64,000 nt of DNA from Piscibacillus sp052246295 (lineage in GTDB: Bacteria > Bacillota > Bacilli > Bacillales > Alkalibacillaceae): the NCBI GenBank assembly GCA_052246295.1, contig JBQQCO010000012.1; one strand, given 5' to 3'. Under the pieces are notes generated by a model. That model saw only the letters and a list, made by a program, of their open reading frames with translations. It searched no databases and had not been told where the DNA came from. Below are positions 44,930 to 52,234 of this stretch, one piece after another. The translations under genes and the position numbers were made by a program. How positions within the stretch are numbered: the first letter of the stretch is position 1; the number at the start of each line of letters is the position of its first letter.

Positions 44930-45622
44930 TTATAAATAAGATGAAACGTCAACTTTTACGCCAGGTCCCATAGTAGATGAAACCGAAACGTTTCTCATGT
45001 AAGTTCCTTTAGAAGATTGTGGTTTAGCTTTAACAATTGTTTCAGTTAAAGCTTCGAAGTTTTCAACTAACTTCTGATCTTCAAAAGATACTTTACCGAT
45101 TGGTACATGGATGTTTCCTGCTTTATCTACACGGTACTCAACCTTACCTGCTTTGATGTCTTGAACAGCTTTTTCGATTTCGAAAGTAACTGTTCCAGTT
45201 TTAGGGTTAGGCATTAAACCTTTTGGTCCAAGTACACGACCTAACTTACCTACTTGTGCCATCATGTCAGGAGTTGCTACAACTACATCAAATTCGAACC
45301 AACCTTGGTTAATCTTGTTGATGTACTCTTCATCTCCTACATAATCTGCACCTGCAGCTTCCGCTTCTTTAGCTTTTTCACCTTTAGCGAATACTAAAAC
45401 GCGTTGAGTTTTACCTGTACCGTGCGGTAAAACCATAGCTCCACGGATTTGTTGGTCTGCTTTCTTAGGATCTACACCTAAACGGAAAGCAGCTTCTACT
45501 GTTTCATCAAAGTTTGCTGTTGAAGCTTTTTTCACAACTTCTACAGCTTCTTTAACATCATAAGCTTTATTGCGATCAACAAGCTTTAATGCTTCTTGAT
45601 ACTTTTTACCTTTCTTTGGCAT
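44930..45622 (-). CDS. rplA: 50S ribosomal protein L1
   Basis: Forms the mobile L1 stalk that handles E-site tRNA; in many bacteria it represses the L11-L1 operon by binding its mRNA. The 230-residue product starts MPKKGKKYQEALKLVDRNKA and has KLGRVLGPKGLMPNPKTGTV near residue 126, the L1 signature. The 248-bp spacer to rplK contains its own L1-type hairpin and a promoter candidate. Confidence 0.97.
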   Translation of the reverse strand: MPKKGKKYQEALKLVDRNKAYDVKEAVEVVKKASTANFDETVEAAFRLGVDPKKADQQIRGAMVLPHGTGKTQRVLVFAKGEKAKEAEAAGADYVGDEEYINKINQGWFEFDVVVATPDMMAQVGKLGRVLGPKGLMPNPKTGTVTFEIEKAVQDIKAGKVEYRVDKAGNIHVPIGKVSFEDQKLVENFEALTETIVKAKPQSSKGTYMRNVSVSSTMGPGVKVDVSSYL

Positions 45623-45639
45623 GAAAAATCCTCCTCATT

Positions 45640-45665
45640 GTGGTTTTAACGGTTTGACCTCCCAC
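45640..45665 (-). promoter_or_regulatory. L1-binding type hairpin before rplA
   Basis: The transcript reads GTGGGAGG-TCAAACC-...-ACCAC, a stem with an internal loop like the L1-binding site of 23S rRNA and of known L11-operon leaders. It ends about 17 nt before the rplA start codon. Confidence 0.65.
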
Positions 45666-45695
45666 TAAAGAAAACTCGTCTAAACGAGCCTTTAG
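45665..45695 (-). promoter_or_regulatory. Nested hairpin with internal T run before rplA
   Basis: Outer arms CTAAAG/CTTTAG and inner arms CTCGT/ACGAG with TTTT after the inner stem. It could act as a weak attenuator or as part of a larger fold with GAGCTCGTC at 45752-45760, which can pair with the same ACGAG. Confidence 0.45.
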
Positions 45696-45712
45696 GCGAA
45701 GACAGAGGCGTA

Positions 45713-45742
45713 GTTATAATCTAATTAGATGCTTTGCTACAA
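45713..45742 (-). promoter_or_regulatory. Possible promoter of rplA
   Basis: TTGTAG at 45737-45742 and TATAAC at 45713-45718 with an 18-bp spacer. Moderate match; would give rplA a transcript with its own L1 leader. Confidence 0.4.
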
Positions 45743-45820
45743 TCACTACGACGAGCTCGCCTCTATTTCTATTGAAGTTCTCTAACTTCAAAAATAATCT
45801 CTAAAATCAAGCGTAATAAA

Positions 45821-45842
45821 GGTTGCGAATCACTCCGCAACC
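45821..45842 (-). terminator. Hairpin after rplK
   Basis: Perfect stem GGTTGCG/CGCAACC, then TTTATTACG in the reading direction, about 30 nt after the rplK stop. The T tract is short, so termination is probably partial. A second hairpin, TTGAAGTT/AACTTCAA, follows near 45772-45791. Confidence 0.5.
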
Positions 45843-45870
45843 CCTTTCCGCCTTATCCAAAATAACTGGA

Positions 45871-46296
45871 TTAGTCTTCTACGACAATACCCATGCTACG
45901 CGCAGTACCTTCTACCATGCGCATTGCTGCATCAACATCAGCAGCGTTTAAATCAGGCATCTTAGTTTCAGCAATTTCGCGTACTTTGTCACGCTTAACC
46001 GTTGCTACTTTGTTACGGTTAGGCTCACCAGAACCTGATTCGATACCAGCTGCTTTCTTAAGTAACACAGCAGCAGGTGGGGTTTTCGTTACGAATGTAA
46101 ATGAACGGTCTTCATAAACCGAAATTTCAACCGGAATAATCGTACCTGCTTGATCTTGTGTTTTTGCGTTAAACTCTTTACAGAATCCCATGATGTTGAT
46201 ACCAGCTTGACCTAATGCAGGACCAACTGGTGGCGCTGGGTTCGCTTTACCAGCAGGAATTTGTAATTTAACAACGTTAATTACTTTTTTAGCCAC
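45871..46296 (-). CDS. rplK: 50S ribosomal protein L11
   Basis: Binds the GTPase-associated centre and is needed for RelA sensing of uncharged tRNA. The GTG at 46296 gives a 141-residue protein starting AKKVINVVKLQIPAGKANP after the initiator, with AAGGAGG 8 nt upstream; 24 open codons upstream overlap the L1-type leader and are not family-like. PPVGPALGQAGINIMGFCKE near residue 21 is the thiostrepton-site segment. Confidence 0.96.
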   Translation of the reverse strand: MAKKVINVVKLQIPAGKANPAPPVGPALGQAGINIMGFCKEFNAKTQDQAGTIIPVEISVYEDRSFTFVTKTPPAAVLLKKAAGIESGSGEPNRNKVATVKRDKVREIAETKMPDLNAADVDAAMRMVEGTARSMGIVVED

Positions 46297-46323
46297 GAGA
46301 CACACCTCCTTAAAGTCCGTGAT

Positions 46324-46351
46324 GTGGTAATTGGGGTTTGACCCCTCCCAC
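46324..46351 (-). promoter_or_regulatory. L1-binding type hairpin before rplK
   Basis: The transcript reads GTGGGAGGGGTCAAACCCC followed by AATTACCAC: a stem with an asymmetric internal loop, the known form of the L1 target in L11-L1 operon leaders. It lies about 30 nt before the rplK start. Confidence 0.72.
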
Positions 46352-46399
46352 TCAATATTTCTATGCATGAATCTTATTCAGACCATAAGAAACATAAAA

Positions 46400-46429
46400 A
46401 TTCTAGCATATATCTATCGAAGTTGGCAA
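46400..46429 (-). promoter_or_regulatory. Promoter of rplK-rplA
   Basis: TTGCCA at 46424-46429 and TAGAAT at 46400-46405 with an 18-bp spacer, directly after nusG. Confidence 0.7.
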
Positions 46430-46437
46430 GGGTTATA

Positions 46438-46971
46438 TTATAATTTTTCTATTTGAGTAAAGTCTAACTCCACTGGTGTTTCTCTTCCGAACATGTTTAC
46501 ATGGACTTTTACCTTTTGTTTATCCATATCAATATTTTCAATTGTACCTGTAAAGTTAGCGAAAGGACCATCAGTTACTTTCACTGATTCTTTTAGGTCA
46601 AATTCGAAGTCTTGGACTTCATCTTTAACGCCCATACGTTTTAAGATTCGGTCAGCTTCATCTGGTAATAATGGTGTCGGCTTCGCACCTGATCCCGTAG
46701 AACCAACGAAACCTGTTACACCTGGTGTGTTACGAACAACAAACCACGAATCATCCGTCATAACCATTTCGGTTAAAACGTAGCCAGGAAATACCTTTTT
46801 CATCGCAGTTTTACGCTTGCCGTTTTTAACTTCAGTCTCTTCTTCTTCTGGAACAATGACCCTGAAAATCTTATCTTCCATCCCCATTGTTTCAATACGC
46901 TTCTCAAGATTGATCTTCACTCGGTTTTCATAACCAGAGTAAGTATGAACTACATACCAATTTTTCTCCAT
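46438..46971 (-). CDS. nusG: Transcription elongation factor NusG
   Basis: Binds RNA polymerase and modulates pausing and Rho action. The ATG at 46971 gives 177 residues, as in B. subtilis, beginning MEKNWYVVHTYSGYEN. The NGN domain is followed by a KOW domain with VKVTDGPFANFTGTIENID near residue 125. The strong ribosome site GGAGGG lies about 21 nt upstream, separated by a small palindrome AGGTTTTAAACCT that may loop out; an in-frame ATG at 47001 would overlap that site. Confidence 0.95.
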   Translation of the reverse strand: MEKNWYVVHTYSGYENRVKINLEKRIETMGMEDKIFRVIVPEEEETEVKNGKRKTAMKKVFPGYVLTEMVMTDDSWFVVRNTPGVTGFVGSTGSGAKPTPLLPDEADRILKRMGVKDEVQDFEFDLKESVKVTDGPFANFTGTIENIDMDKQKVKVHVNMFGRETPVELDFTQIEKL

Positions 46972-47007
46972 TGCGTTAGGTTTAAAACCTTCCCTCCTCA
47001 TCTTTCG

Positions 47008-47013
47008 ATTATA
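47008..47013 (-). promoter_or_regulatory. Possible -10 element for nusG
   Basis: A TATAAT lies between the secE-nusG terminator and nusG. No good -35 hexamer is seen 16-18 bp upstream, so this is a weak call; a promoter would make sense because a terminator separates the two genes. Confidence 0.3.
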
Positions 47014-47043
47014 CAAAGCAGGTATAGCCGAATTTTAGGTAAA

Positions 47044-47072
47044 TTAAAAAACCCGACTAAACGCGGGTTTTT
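47044..47072 (-). terminator. Terminator or attenuator between secE and nusG
   Basis: Stem AAAACCCG/CGGGTTTT (47064-47071 with 47048-47055) with an 8-nt loop, then TTAATTT in the reading direction (TTTTTT including the stem end). It lies about 55 nt after secE. Confidence 0.85.
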
Positions 47073-47124
47073 GCCTCTTCATTCATTATATCACAAATGA
47101 CATTTTATATAATCAAATTATATT

Positions 47125-47292
47125 TTACAACCATTCTAGAATTTGAGAAATCCCTAAATCTACTACCGTGAAGAAAAGCGTTACGAATAATACAGTTAAA
47201 AGTACAATGACCGTATATTTAGATAACTCGTTACCTTTAGGCCAACTAACTTTCTGCATTTCACGGTTTACATCTTTTAAGAATTTAACCAC
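47125..47292 (-). CDS. secE: Preprotein translocase subunit SecE
   Basis: Clamps the SecY channel in the membrane. The frame encodes 55 residues from a GTG at 47292 (AGGGGG lies 7 nt upstream): a short amphipathic helix with FLKDVNREMQKVSWPKGNEL, the SecE signature, then one hydrophobic segment (VIVLLTVLFVTLFFTVV). This is the short, single-span form of Gram-positive bacteria. It lies between rpmG and nusG. Confidence 0.95.
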   Translation of the reverse strand: MVKFLKDVNREMQKVSWPKGNELSKYTVIVLLTVLFVTLFFTVVDLGISQILEWL

Positions 47293-47327
47293 TGTATGTC
47301 CCCCTCTTAAACACCTGAGCGATTGAT

Positions 47328-47474
47328 CTATTTAGTTTCACGATGCAATGTATGCTCGCCGCATCTCTTACAATATTTTTTAACTTCTATTCGTTCTGCA
47401 CTTTGTTGTTTTTTATCTGTTGAATAGTTACGGCTATTACAAACCGTACATGCTAAAGCAACTTTCTTTCGCAT
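47328..47474 (-). CDS. rpmG: 50S ribosomal protein L33 (zinc form)
   Basis: The 48-residue product starts MRKKVALACTVCNSRNYST and ends with YCKRCGEHTLHRETK; the two Cys-x-x-Cys pairs make it the zinc-binding C+ type. This is the rpmG copy next to secE as in B. subtilis. Promoter elements lie directly upstream at 47507-47535. Confidence 0.95.
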   Translation of the reverse strand: MRKKVALACTVCNSRNYSTDKKQQSAERIEVKKYCKRCGEHTLHRETK

Positions 47475-47506
47475 GACAATCCTCTTCCTTTTTAATCACT
47501 TCGTTT

Positions 47507-47535
47507 AATGTACCACGTTCAAAATAGGGTGTCAA
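47507..47535 (-). promoter_or_regulatory. Promoter of rpmG-secE
   Basis: TTGACA at 47530-47535 and TACATT at 47507-47512 with a 17-bp spacer, between sigH and rpmG. Confidence 0.72.
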
Positions 47536-47541
47536 TGGTAT

Positions 47542-48192
47542 TTAATAGGTAAGCTCGCTCACTGACAAGTGGCGTTCAAGCTTACGTTTCACCCGTTGAA
47601 GAGCATTATCAATTGACTTAACATGTCGGTTTAGCTGTAGCGAGATTTCTTGATAGGATTGCCCATCAAGATATAAATGTAATACTTCTCTCTCTAATTC
47701 ACTTAAAAGTTCTTCCATCTTATCTTCCATATCGATGAACTTCTCGCGATCAACTAATAACTTCTCTGGGTCTGACGTATCATGTTCAGCAATAACATCT
47801 AGTAGAGTACGATCTGATTCTTCATCATAAATTGGCTTGTCCAAAGAAACATATGAATTTAACGGAATGTGCTTTTGTCTAGTGGCAGTCTTAATGGCTG
47901 TAATAATCTGCCTTGTGACACACAACTCCGCAAAAGCTTTAAACGAAGATAATTTATCAGACTGAAAATCACGAATAGCTTTGTACAACCCAATCATTCC
48001 CTCTTGTACAATGTCTTCGCGATCAGCACCAATTAAAAAATATGTACGCGCTTTTGCCCGAACAAAACTTCGGTATTTATTAATTAAATAATCAAGTGCT
48101 TGTACATTTCCATCGTGAACAAATTCTACAACTTTCTCGTCTTCTAAATCGGCCCACTCTATTTGTTCCTTCGTTTCTTCGTTGATGACCAC
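47542..48192 (-). CDS. sigH: RNA polymerase sigma factor SigH
   Basis: Stationary-phase and early-sporulation sigma factor (Spo0H). The GTG at 48192, 6 nt after a GGGGGG site, gives 216 residues; B. subtilis SigH has 218. Region 2 is visible as YFLIGADREDIVQEGMIGLY and region 4 as LDGQSYQEISLQLNRHVKSI, the DNA-binding helix-turn-helix. Its presence suggests an endospore-forming lineage, though sigH is also kept in some non-sporulating relatives. Confidence 0.95.
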   Translation of the reverse strand: MVINEETKEQIEWADLEDEKVVEFVHDGNVQALDYLINKYRSFVRAKARTYFLIGADREDIVQEGMIGLYKAIRDFQSDKLSSFKAFAELCVTRQIITAIKTATRQKHIPLNSYVSLDKPIYDEESDRTLLDVIAEHDTSDPEKLLVDREKFIDMEDKMEELLSELEREVLHLYLDGQSYQEISLQLNRHVKSIDNALQRVKRKLERHLSVSELTY

Positions 48193-48229
48193 ACAGATCC
48201 CCCCAGAGCTGAACACTCAATATAAAGTC

Positions 48230-48259
48230 ATTATACAGGAATTGTGAATTTTCAGTCAA
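48230..48259 (-). promoter_or_regulatory. Promoter of sigH
   Basis: TTGACT at 48254-48259 and TATAAT at 48230-48235 with an 18-bp spacer, in the rae1-sigH spacer. The match is to sigma-A. No clear AbrB or sigma-H box can be asserted by eye. Confidence 0.78.
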
Positions 48260-48270
48260 CTGCTATTTTC

Positions 48271-48780
48271 CTATTTGTCGCCACGACGCCATTTTTCAAA
48301 GTATTTTAGCACATCGTCACTAAGGGGAATTTTGGATTTGGGTTGTAGTGTATGGTGCTCTTCTACGCTTTCTTGGATCTCCGATTCAATCTCTCTAACC
48401 TCTAATAACAATTCACGCGCAGACTTTCTCAGTGCACCTTTTGAAAAAATTGTCCATTGTTCTGCAAAATCAGATGTCGCAACATAGACTTTCGTCTGGA
48501 CGTTCTTAACTTCTTTAACTAGCTTTTCAATTCGTTCATCTGCGGTTTCGTTTTCTTTTGTAAAAATCACTTCTAAACGATGTTCTTCCCGCTTTTTTTC
48601 TGTACCCTTAACATCATATGCATCAAAAACAACAATGACTCGGTACCCAGTATACGCCTTATATTCTGCAAGCATTTCAATTAGTCGGTTTCTCGCTTCT
48701 TCCAGCTGATAATCTTTTAAAACCTTTAATTCAGGCCAATCCCCAATCATATTGTAGCCATCTACCACTAGTACAATCAT
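48271..48780 (-). CDS. rae1: Ribosome-associated endoribonuclease Rae1 (NYN domain)
   Basis: Cleaves mRNA in the ribosomal A site in B. subtilis (YacP). The 169-residue protein is a NYN/PIN-like nuclease: VDGYNMIGDW at the start, VVFDAYDV near residue 50 and VYVATSDFAEQW near residue 97 hold the expected acidic residues. It follows rlmB by 6 bp in the cysE-rae1 operon. Confidence 0.93.
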   Translation of the reverse strand: MIVLVVDGYNMIGDWPELKVLKDYQLEEARNRLIEMLAEYKAYTGYRVIVVFDAYDVKGTEKKREEHRLEVIFTKENETADERIEKLVKEVKNVQTKVYVATSDFAEQWTIFSKGALRKSARELLLEVREIESEIQESVEEHHTLQPKSKIPLSDDVLKYFEKWRRGDK

Positions 48781-48786
48781 GATGGA

Positions 48787-49524
48787 TCACCCTAGCGGAA
48801 AGCGACTACGATAGACTTCATACATCAATAAACTTGCTGATACAGAAGCATTTAGTGATGTCACCTTACCTCGCATAGGTAACTTCACTAACCAATCACA
48901 GTTCTTTAATACTAAACGACTAATCCCCTTACCCTCGCTACCAATGACAACAGCTAAAGGTAAATCATAATCTAATTCGCGGTAATCATGTTTTCCCTTA
49001 GCATCTGTGCCAACCACCCATATACCTTCTTCTTTCAATCGTTCTATTGTTTGATTCATATTGGTAACACGCGCAACAGGAATATACTCAATTGCCCCCG
49101 TTGATGCTTTAGCTACCGTTTGAGTAAGCTGAACTGATCGTCGCTTCGGAATCACAACCCCATGTGCGCCAACGGCATCAGCTGTTCTCATAATAGACCC
49201 TAAATTTCTCGGATCTTCTAATTCATCTAACAAGATTATGAAAGGCGCCTCGCCTAGATCTTTAGCTTTTGCTAATATATCGTCTATTTCTGCGTATTCA
49301 TAAGCTGCTACAGAAGCTGCAACACCTTGGTGATGATCTGCTATTTGATCTAATTTATGCTTCGGAACTTTTTGGACCAGTACATTGTTTTGCTTGGCCT
49401 GCTTTAGAATCGTAGATTGTACTCGACCTTCCATGGATTCAAGCATTAAAATTTTATTAATCGGACGCCCTGACTTCAGTGCTTCAATGACAGGGTTCTT
49501 GCCCATAATCCATTCCTCACTCAT
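48787..49524 (-). CDS. rlmB: 23S rRNA (guanosine-2'-O-)-methyltransferase, SpoU family
   Basis: SPOUT-class 2'-O-ribose methyltransferase. The 245-residue protein has an N-terminal L30e-like substrate-binding domain and the catalytic domain with LDELEDPRNLGSIMRTADAV near residue 100 and VIGSEGKGISRLVLKNCD near residue 195, where the knot and SAM site form. The RlmB assignment follows neighbourhood and length; another rRNA or tRNA target cannot be excluded. Confidence 0.92.
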   Translation of the reverse strand: MSEEWIMGKNPVIEALKSGRPINKILMLESMEGRVQSTILKQAKQNNVLVQKVPKHKLDQIADHHQGVAASVAAYEYAEIDDILAKAKDLGEAPFIILLDELEDPRNLGSIMRTADAVGAHGVVIPKRRSVQLTQTVAKASTGAIEYIPVARVTNMNQTIERLKEEGIWVVGTDAKGKHDYRELDYDLPLAVVIGSEGKGISRLVLKNCDWLVKLPMRGKVTSLNASVSASLLMYEVYRSRFPLG

Positions 49525-49525
49525 G

Positions 49526-49939
49526 CTAAGCTCTCCTTTCTTCTAAATCTTGTATCGCTTGGGTAACAAGGTAATCTAAACGCTCATAATCTTCTTTCAA
49601 ATATAAGTAACCGACTAATGCTTCAAATGCTGTGCTTAAGCGATAGGTTTGTCCATCAGTACTTTTAGGCGTGTTAGACTTGGCATTACGCCCTCGCCTA
49701 ACCACACCTTGTTCTTCAGTTGTTAATAGCTCTTCATCCATCCATCGCCTTAACACATAGCCTTGAGCCTCAGCTGATACGAAGGATACTGCGTGATCGT
49801 GGAGAATTTGAGGTTTGACTTCTCCTTGTCTAATCAAGTATTCCCGAACGTATTGTTCATAGACAGCATCACCCATATACGCTAATGCTAAACTTTTCAT
49901 TTGTTTTACATCATGTGTGCTCGTCATGACCTTTTCCAT
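49526..49939 (-). CDS. mrnC: Mini-ribonuclease III
   Basis: Dimeric RNase III catalytic domain without a double-stranded RNA-binding domain; matures 23S rRNA in B. subtilis. The 137-residue protein has ALAYMGDAVYEQYVREYL near residue 18, holding the conserved Asp, and YRLSTAFEALVGYLYL near residue 97. Its beginning overlaps the end of cysS by 16 nt; the ATG at 49939 has AAGGA upstream, while a second ATG at 49927 is also possible. Confidence 0.94.
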   Translation of the reverse strand: MEKVMTSTHDVKQMKSLALAYMGDAVYEQYVREYLIRQGEVKPQILHDHAVSFVSAEAQGYVLRRWMDEELLTTEEQGVVRRGRNAKSNTPKSTDGQTYRLSTAFEALVGYLYLKEDYERLDYLVTQAIQDLEERRA

Positions 49940-51321
49940 CTCGTTCCTTGTGGTGTATCCTCTAGGATAATACCTTTTTCTTTTAATTCATCTCGAATCT
50001 CATCAGCACGAGAAAAGTTACGATCTTTTCTAGCTTGAATGCGCTCTTCGATTAGCGCTTCAATCTGGTCATCTAAGAGTTCGCTCTCCTCTAAAGAGAA
50101 TCCTAGCACTGTTGTCAGTTCATCAAACATCTCTGTGAATAGGTCAATAATAGTTGTTGACGTTTGATCTTGCTGCGTATAGATATTTGCTTCTTTAGCT
50201 AACTCAAATAATACTGAAATGGCATTAGCTGTATTGAAATCGTCGTCCATCTCATCGATGAATCGCTGTTTTAAATCTTGAAGCTTAGTTTTCCACTCGT
50301 TATTGTCCTCAGTTAAGTTTAAACTCGCTGTTTTACGATGTTGTAGATTCTGATAAGCAGTTTTAATACGATCAAAACTATTTTTAGCCTCAGCCAACAG
50401 TTCATCGTTGAAGTTTATTGGATTACGGTAATGAACGCTTAACATAAAGAATCGAACGACGTTTGGGTCATGTTTTTCTACTAATTCATGAACTAAGATG
50501 AAGTTTCCAAGTGACTTAGACATCTTCTCATTGTCAATTTGAATATAACCATTATGCATCCAATAATTCGCAAAAGTGGTATCGTTATGGCACTCAGATT
50601 GTGCAATCTCGTTTTCATGGTGCGGGAATGCTAAGTCCTGGCCACCAGCATGAATATCAATGGTTTCACCTAAATACTTACGAGCCATAGCAGAGCACTC
50701 AATGTGCCATCCCGGTCGACCTTTACCCCAAGGACTATCCCAAGAGATCTCACCTGGTTTCGCTTCTTTCCATAACGCGAAATCTAATGGATCGTCTTTT
50801 TTCTCACCAACTTGAATTCTTGCCCCAGAGCGTAATTCATCAATTGATTGGTGCGATAACTTTCCATATTCATCAAAAGATCTTGTACGGAAGTAAACAT
50901 CCCCATTCGCTTCATAAGCAAAACCTTTCTCAATCAATTGTTCAATGAAGGCGATAATATCATCCATTGACTCCGTTACTCTCGGGTGATGGACCGCTTC
51001 TTTAACATTAAGCTTTGATACGTCTTCTTTATAAGCTTTAATAAATCGATCCGCAATGGTTGGGACCTCTTCATTTAGTTCATTAGCGGCTTTGATTAAC
51101 TTATCATCAACATCTGTGAAGTTTAATACGTATTCAACATCATAGCCTCTGTACTCAAAATAACGGCGTACGGTATCAAAAACAATTGCCGGACGAGCAT
51201 TTCCAACATGAATATAGTTGTAAACAGTTGGACCACACACATACATCTTTACCTTATTTTCTTCAATTGGTTCAAATGTCTCTTTAGATCTTGTCAGTGT
51301 ATTATAAAGCTTGATGGTCAT
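49924..51321 (-). CDS. cysS: Cysteinyl-tRNA synthetase
   Basis: Charges tRNA-Cys. The 465-residue enzyme has the zinc-binding Cys in YVCGPTVYNYIHVGNARP (with the HVGN form of the HIGH motif), zinc ligands in WHIECSA and HHENE segments, and KMSKSLGN near residue 266. It overlaps cysE by 20 nt, so cysteine supply and use are co-expressed, probably under the upstream T-box. Confidence 0.97.
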   Translation of the reverse strand: MTIKLYNTLTRSKETFEPIEENKVKMYVCGPTVYNYIHVGNARPAIVFDTVRRYFEYRGYDVEYVLNFTDVDDKLIKAANELNEEVPTIADRFIKAYKEDVSKLNVKEAVHHPRVTESMDDIIAFIEQLIEKGFAYEANGDVYFRTRSFDEYGKLSHQSIDELRSGARIQVGEKKDDPLDFALWKEAKPGEISWDSPWGKGRPGWHIECSAMARKYLGETIDIHAGGQDLAFPHHENEIAQSECHNDTTFANYWMHNGYIQIDNEKMSKSLGNFILVHELVEKHDPNVVRFFMLSVHYRNPINFNDELLAEAKNSFDRIKTAYQNLQHRKTASLNLTEDNNEWKTKLQDLKQRFIDEMDDDFNTANAISVLFELAKEANIYTQQDQTSTTIIDLFTEMFDELTTVLGFSLEESELLDDQIEALIEERIQARKDRNFSRADEIRDELKEKGIILEDTPQGTRWKRS

Positions 51322-51985
51322 CGTCTTTTGACACTCCTCTCATTTCATTTAGTTCTTTCTGCAATTCAACAATTCGTTCCTCTAGTGTGTCACATTTTTC
51401 TGCTACTGGATCAGGAAGCTTATGGTGATTTAAATCTTTGTTCTCTTTGTTCACTCTAACACCATTTTGTACAACGATTTGGCCCGGAATCCCTACAACT
51501 GTAGAGTTATCAGGTACATCTTTTAGTACAACAGAACCGGCTCCTACCTTCGCCCATTCGCCAAGCGTAATAGAACCTAAAACCTTCGCACCAGCAGCTA
51601 CTAGAACATTATCTTTAAGTGTCGGGTGACGTTTTCCGCCTTCTTTCCCTGTACCACCTAACGTTACTCCTTGATAGATGGTACAATTGTCTCCAATTTC
51701 ACACGTTTCACCTATTACAACACCCATACCATGGTCAATGAAAAATCGTCTACCGATTTTAGCGCCAGGGTGAATTTCTATGCCTGTCAGAAAACGACTG
51801 AATTGGGATATGACTCTAGCAATAAAGAATAATCTACGTTTATGAAAAGCGTGTGCAACTCGGTGTGCCCACACAGCATGAACGCCTGAGTAAGTTAACA
51901 TGACTTCAAGGCGATTACGAGCTGCTGGATCTTGACCGAACACGACGTCGACATCCTCTTTTAATAATTTAAGGAACTTAATCAT
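51302..51985 (-). CDS. cysE: Serine O-acetyltransferase
   Basis: First step of cysteine synthesis, making O-acetylserine. The ATG at 51985 gives 227 residues, MIKFLKLLKEDVDVVFGQDP, with AAAGGAGGGA upstream; 40 in-frame codons upstream run into the repeat array and are not family-like. The left-handed beta-helix is visible as hexapeptide repeats from IEIHPGAKIGRRFFIDHGMG to VGAGSVVLKDVP. The extra C-terminal tail is typical of Bacilli. A cysteine T-box lies upstream. Confidence 0.95.
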   Translation of the reverse strand: MIKFLKLLKEDVDVVFGQDPAARNRLEVMLTYSGVHAVWAHRVAHAFHKRRLFFIARVISQFSRFLTGIEIHPGAKIGRRFFIDHGMGVVIGETCEIGDNCTIYQGVTLGGTGKEGGKRHPTLKDNVLVAAGAKVLGSITLGEWAKVGAGSVVLKDVPDNSTVVGIPGQIVVQNGVRVNKENKDLNHHKLPDPVAEKCDTLEERIVELQKELNEMRGVSKDDDHQAL

Positions 51986-52063
51986 ATGATTCCCTCCTTT
52001 GTACTCTGTTGTTATAAGCCATTGATGTTTATAACCTACGAACTCTGCTAAGGTAGGTGAATG

Positions 52064-52190
52064 TTTCGCCAAAAATGTGCGAGGGTTTCGTGAATGTTTC
52101 GCCAAAGTAACAGTCTATTTCGCCAAATCTTAACTTTGTTTCGTCAAAGTTAAAGAGCTTTTCGCCAAATTAGCAAAACCTTTCACCAAA
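52064..52190. repeat. Array of TTTGGCGAAA motifs phased at 21 bp
   Basis: Copies of TTTCGCCAAA (minus strand TTTGGCGAAA), some with one or two changes, start at 52064, 52086 (decayed), 52097, 52118, 52139, 52160 and 52181. The last five are exactly 21 bp apart; the others are 22 and 11 bp apart. Motifs are 10 bp and spacers 11 bp; spacers are not conserved. It lies between the T-box terminator and cysE, inside the transcribed leader. Confidence 0.85.
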
Positions 52191-52195
52191 CTCAT

Positions 52196-52234
52196 AAAAA
52201 AGCGCCCCTGTCTATATAAATAGACAGAGACGCT
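52196..52234 (-). terminator. T-box terminator of cysE-cysS
   Basis: Arms AGCGTCTCTGTCTA and TAGACAGGGGCGCT (52221-52234 with 52201-52214), then TTTTTTATG in the reading direction. It competes with the T-box antiterminator at 52239-52255. Confidence 0.92.

Noticed and set aside
52064..52190. Phased TTTGGCGAAA array as a CRISPR
   Set aside because: Repeats are only 10 bp and spacers 11 bp, the repeats vary, and there are no cas genes; this does not fit any CRISPR type.
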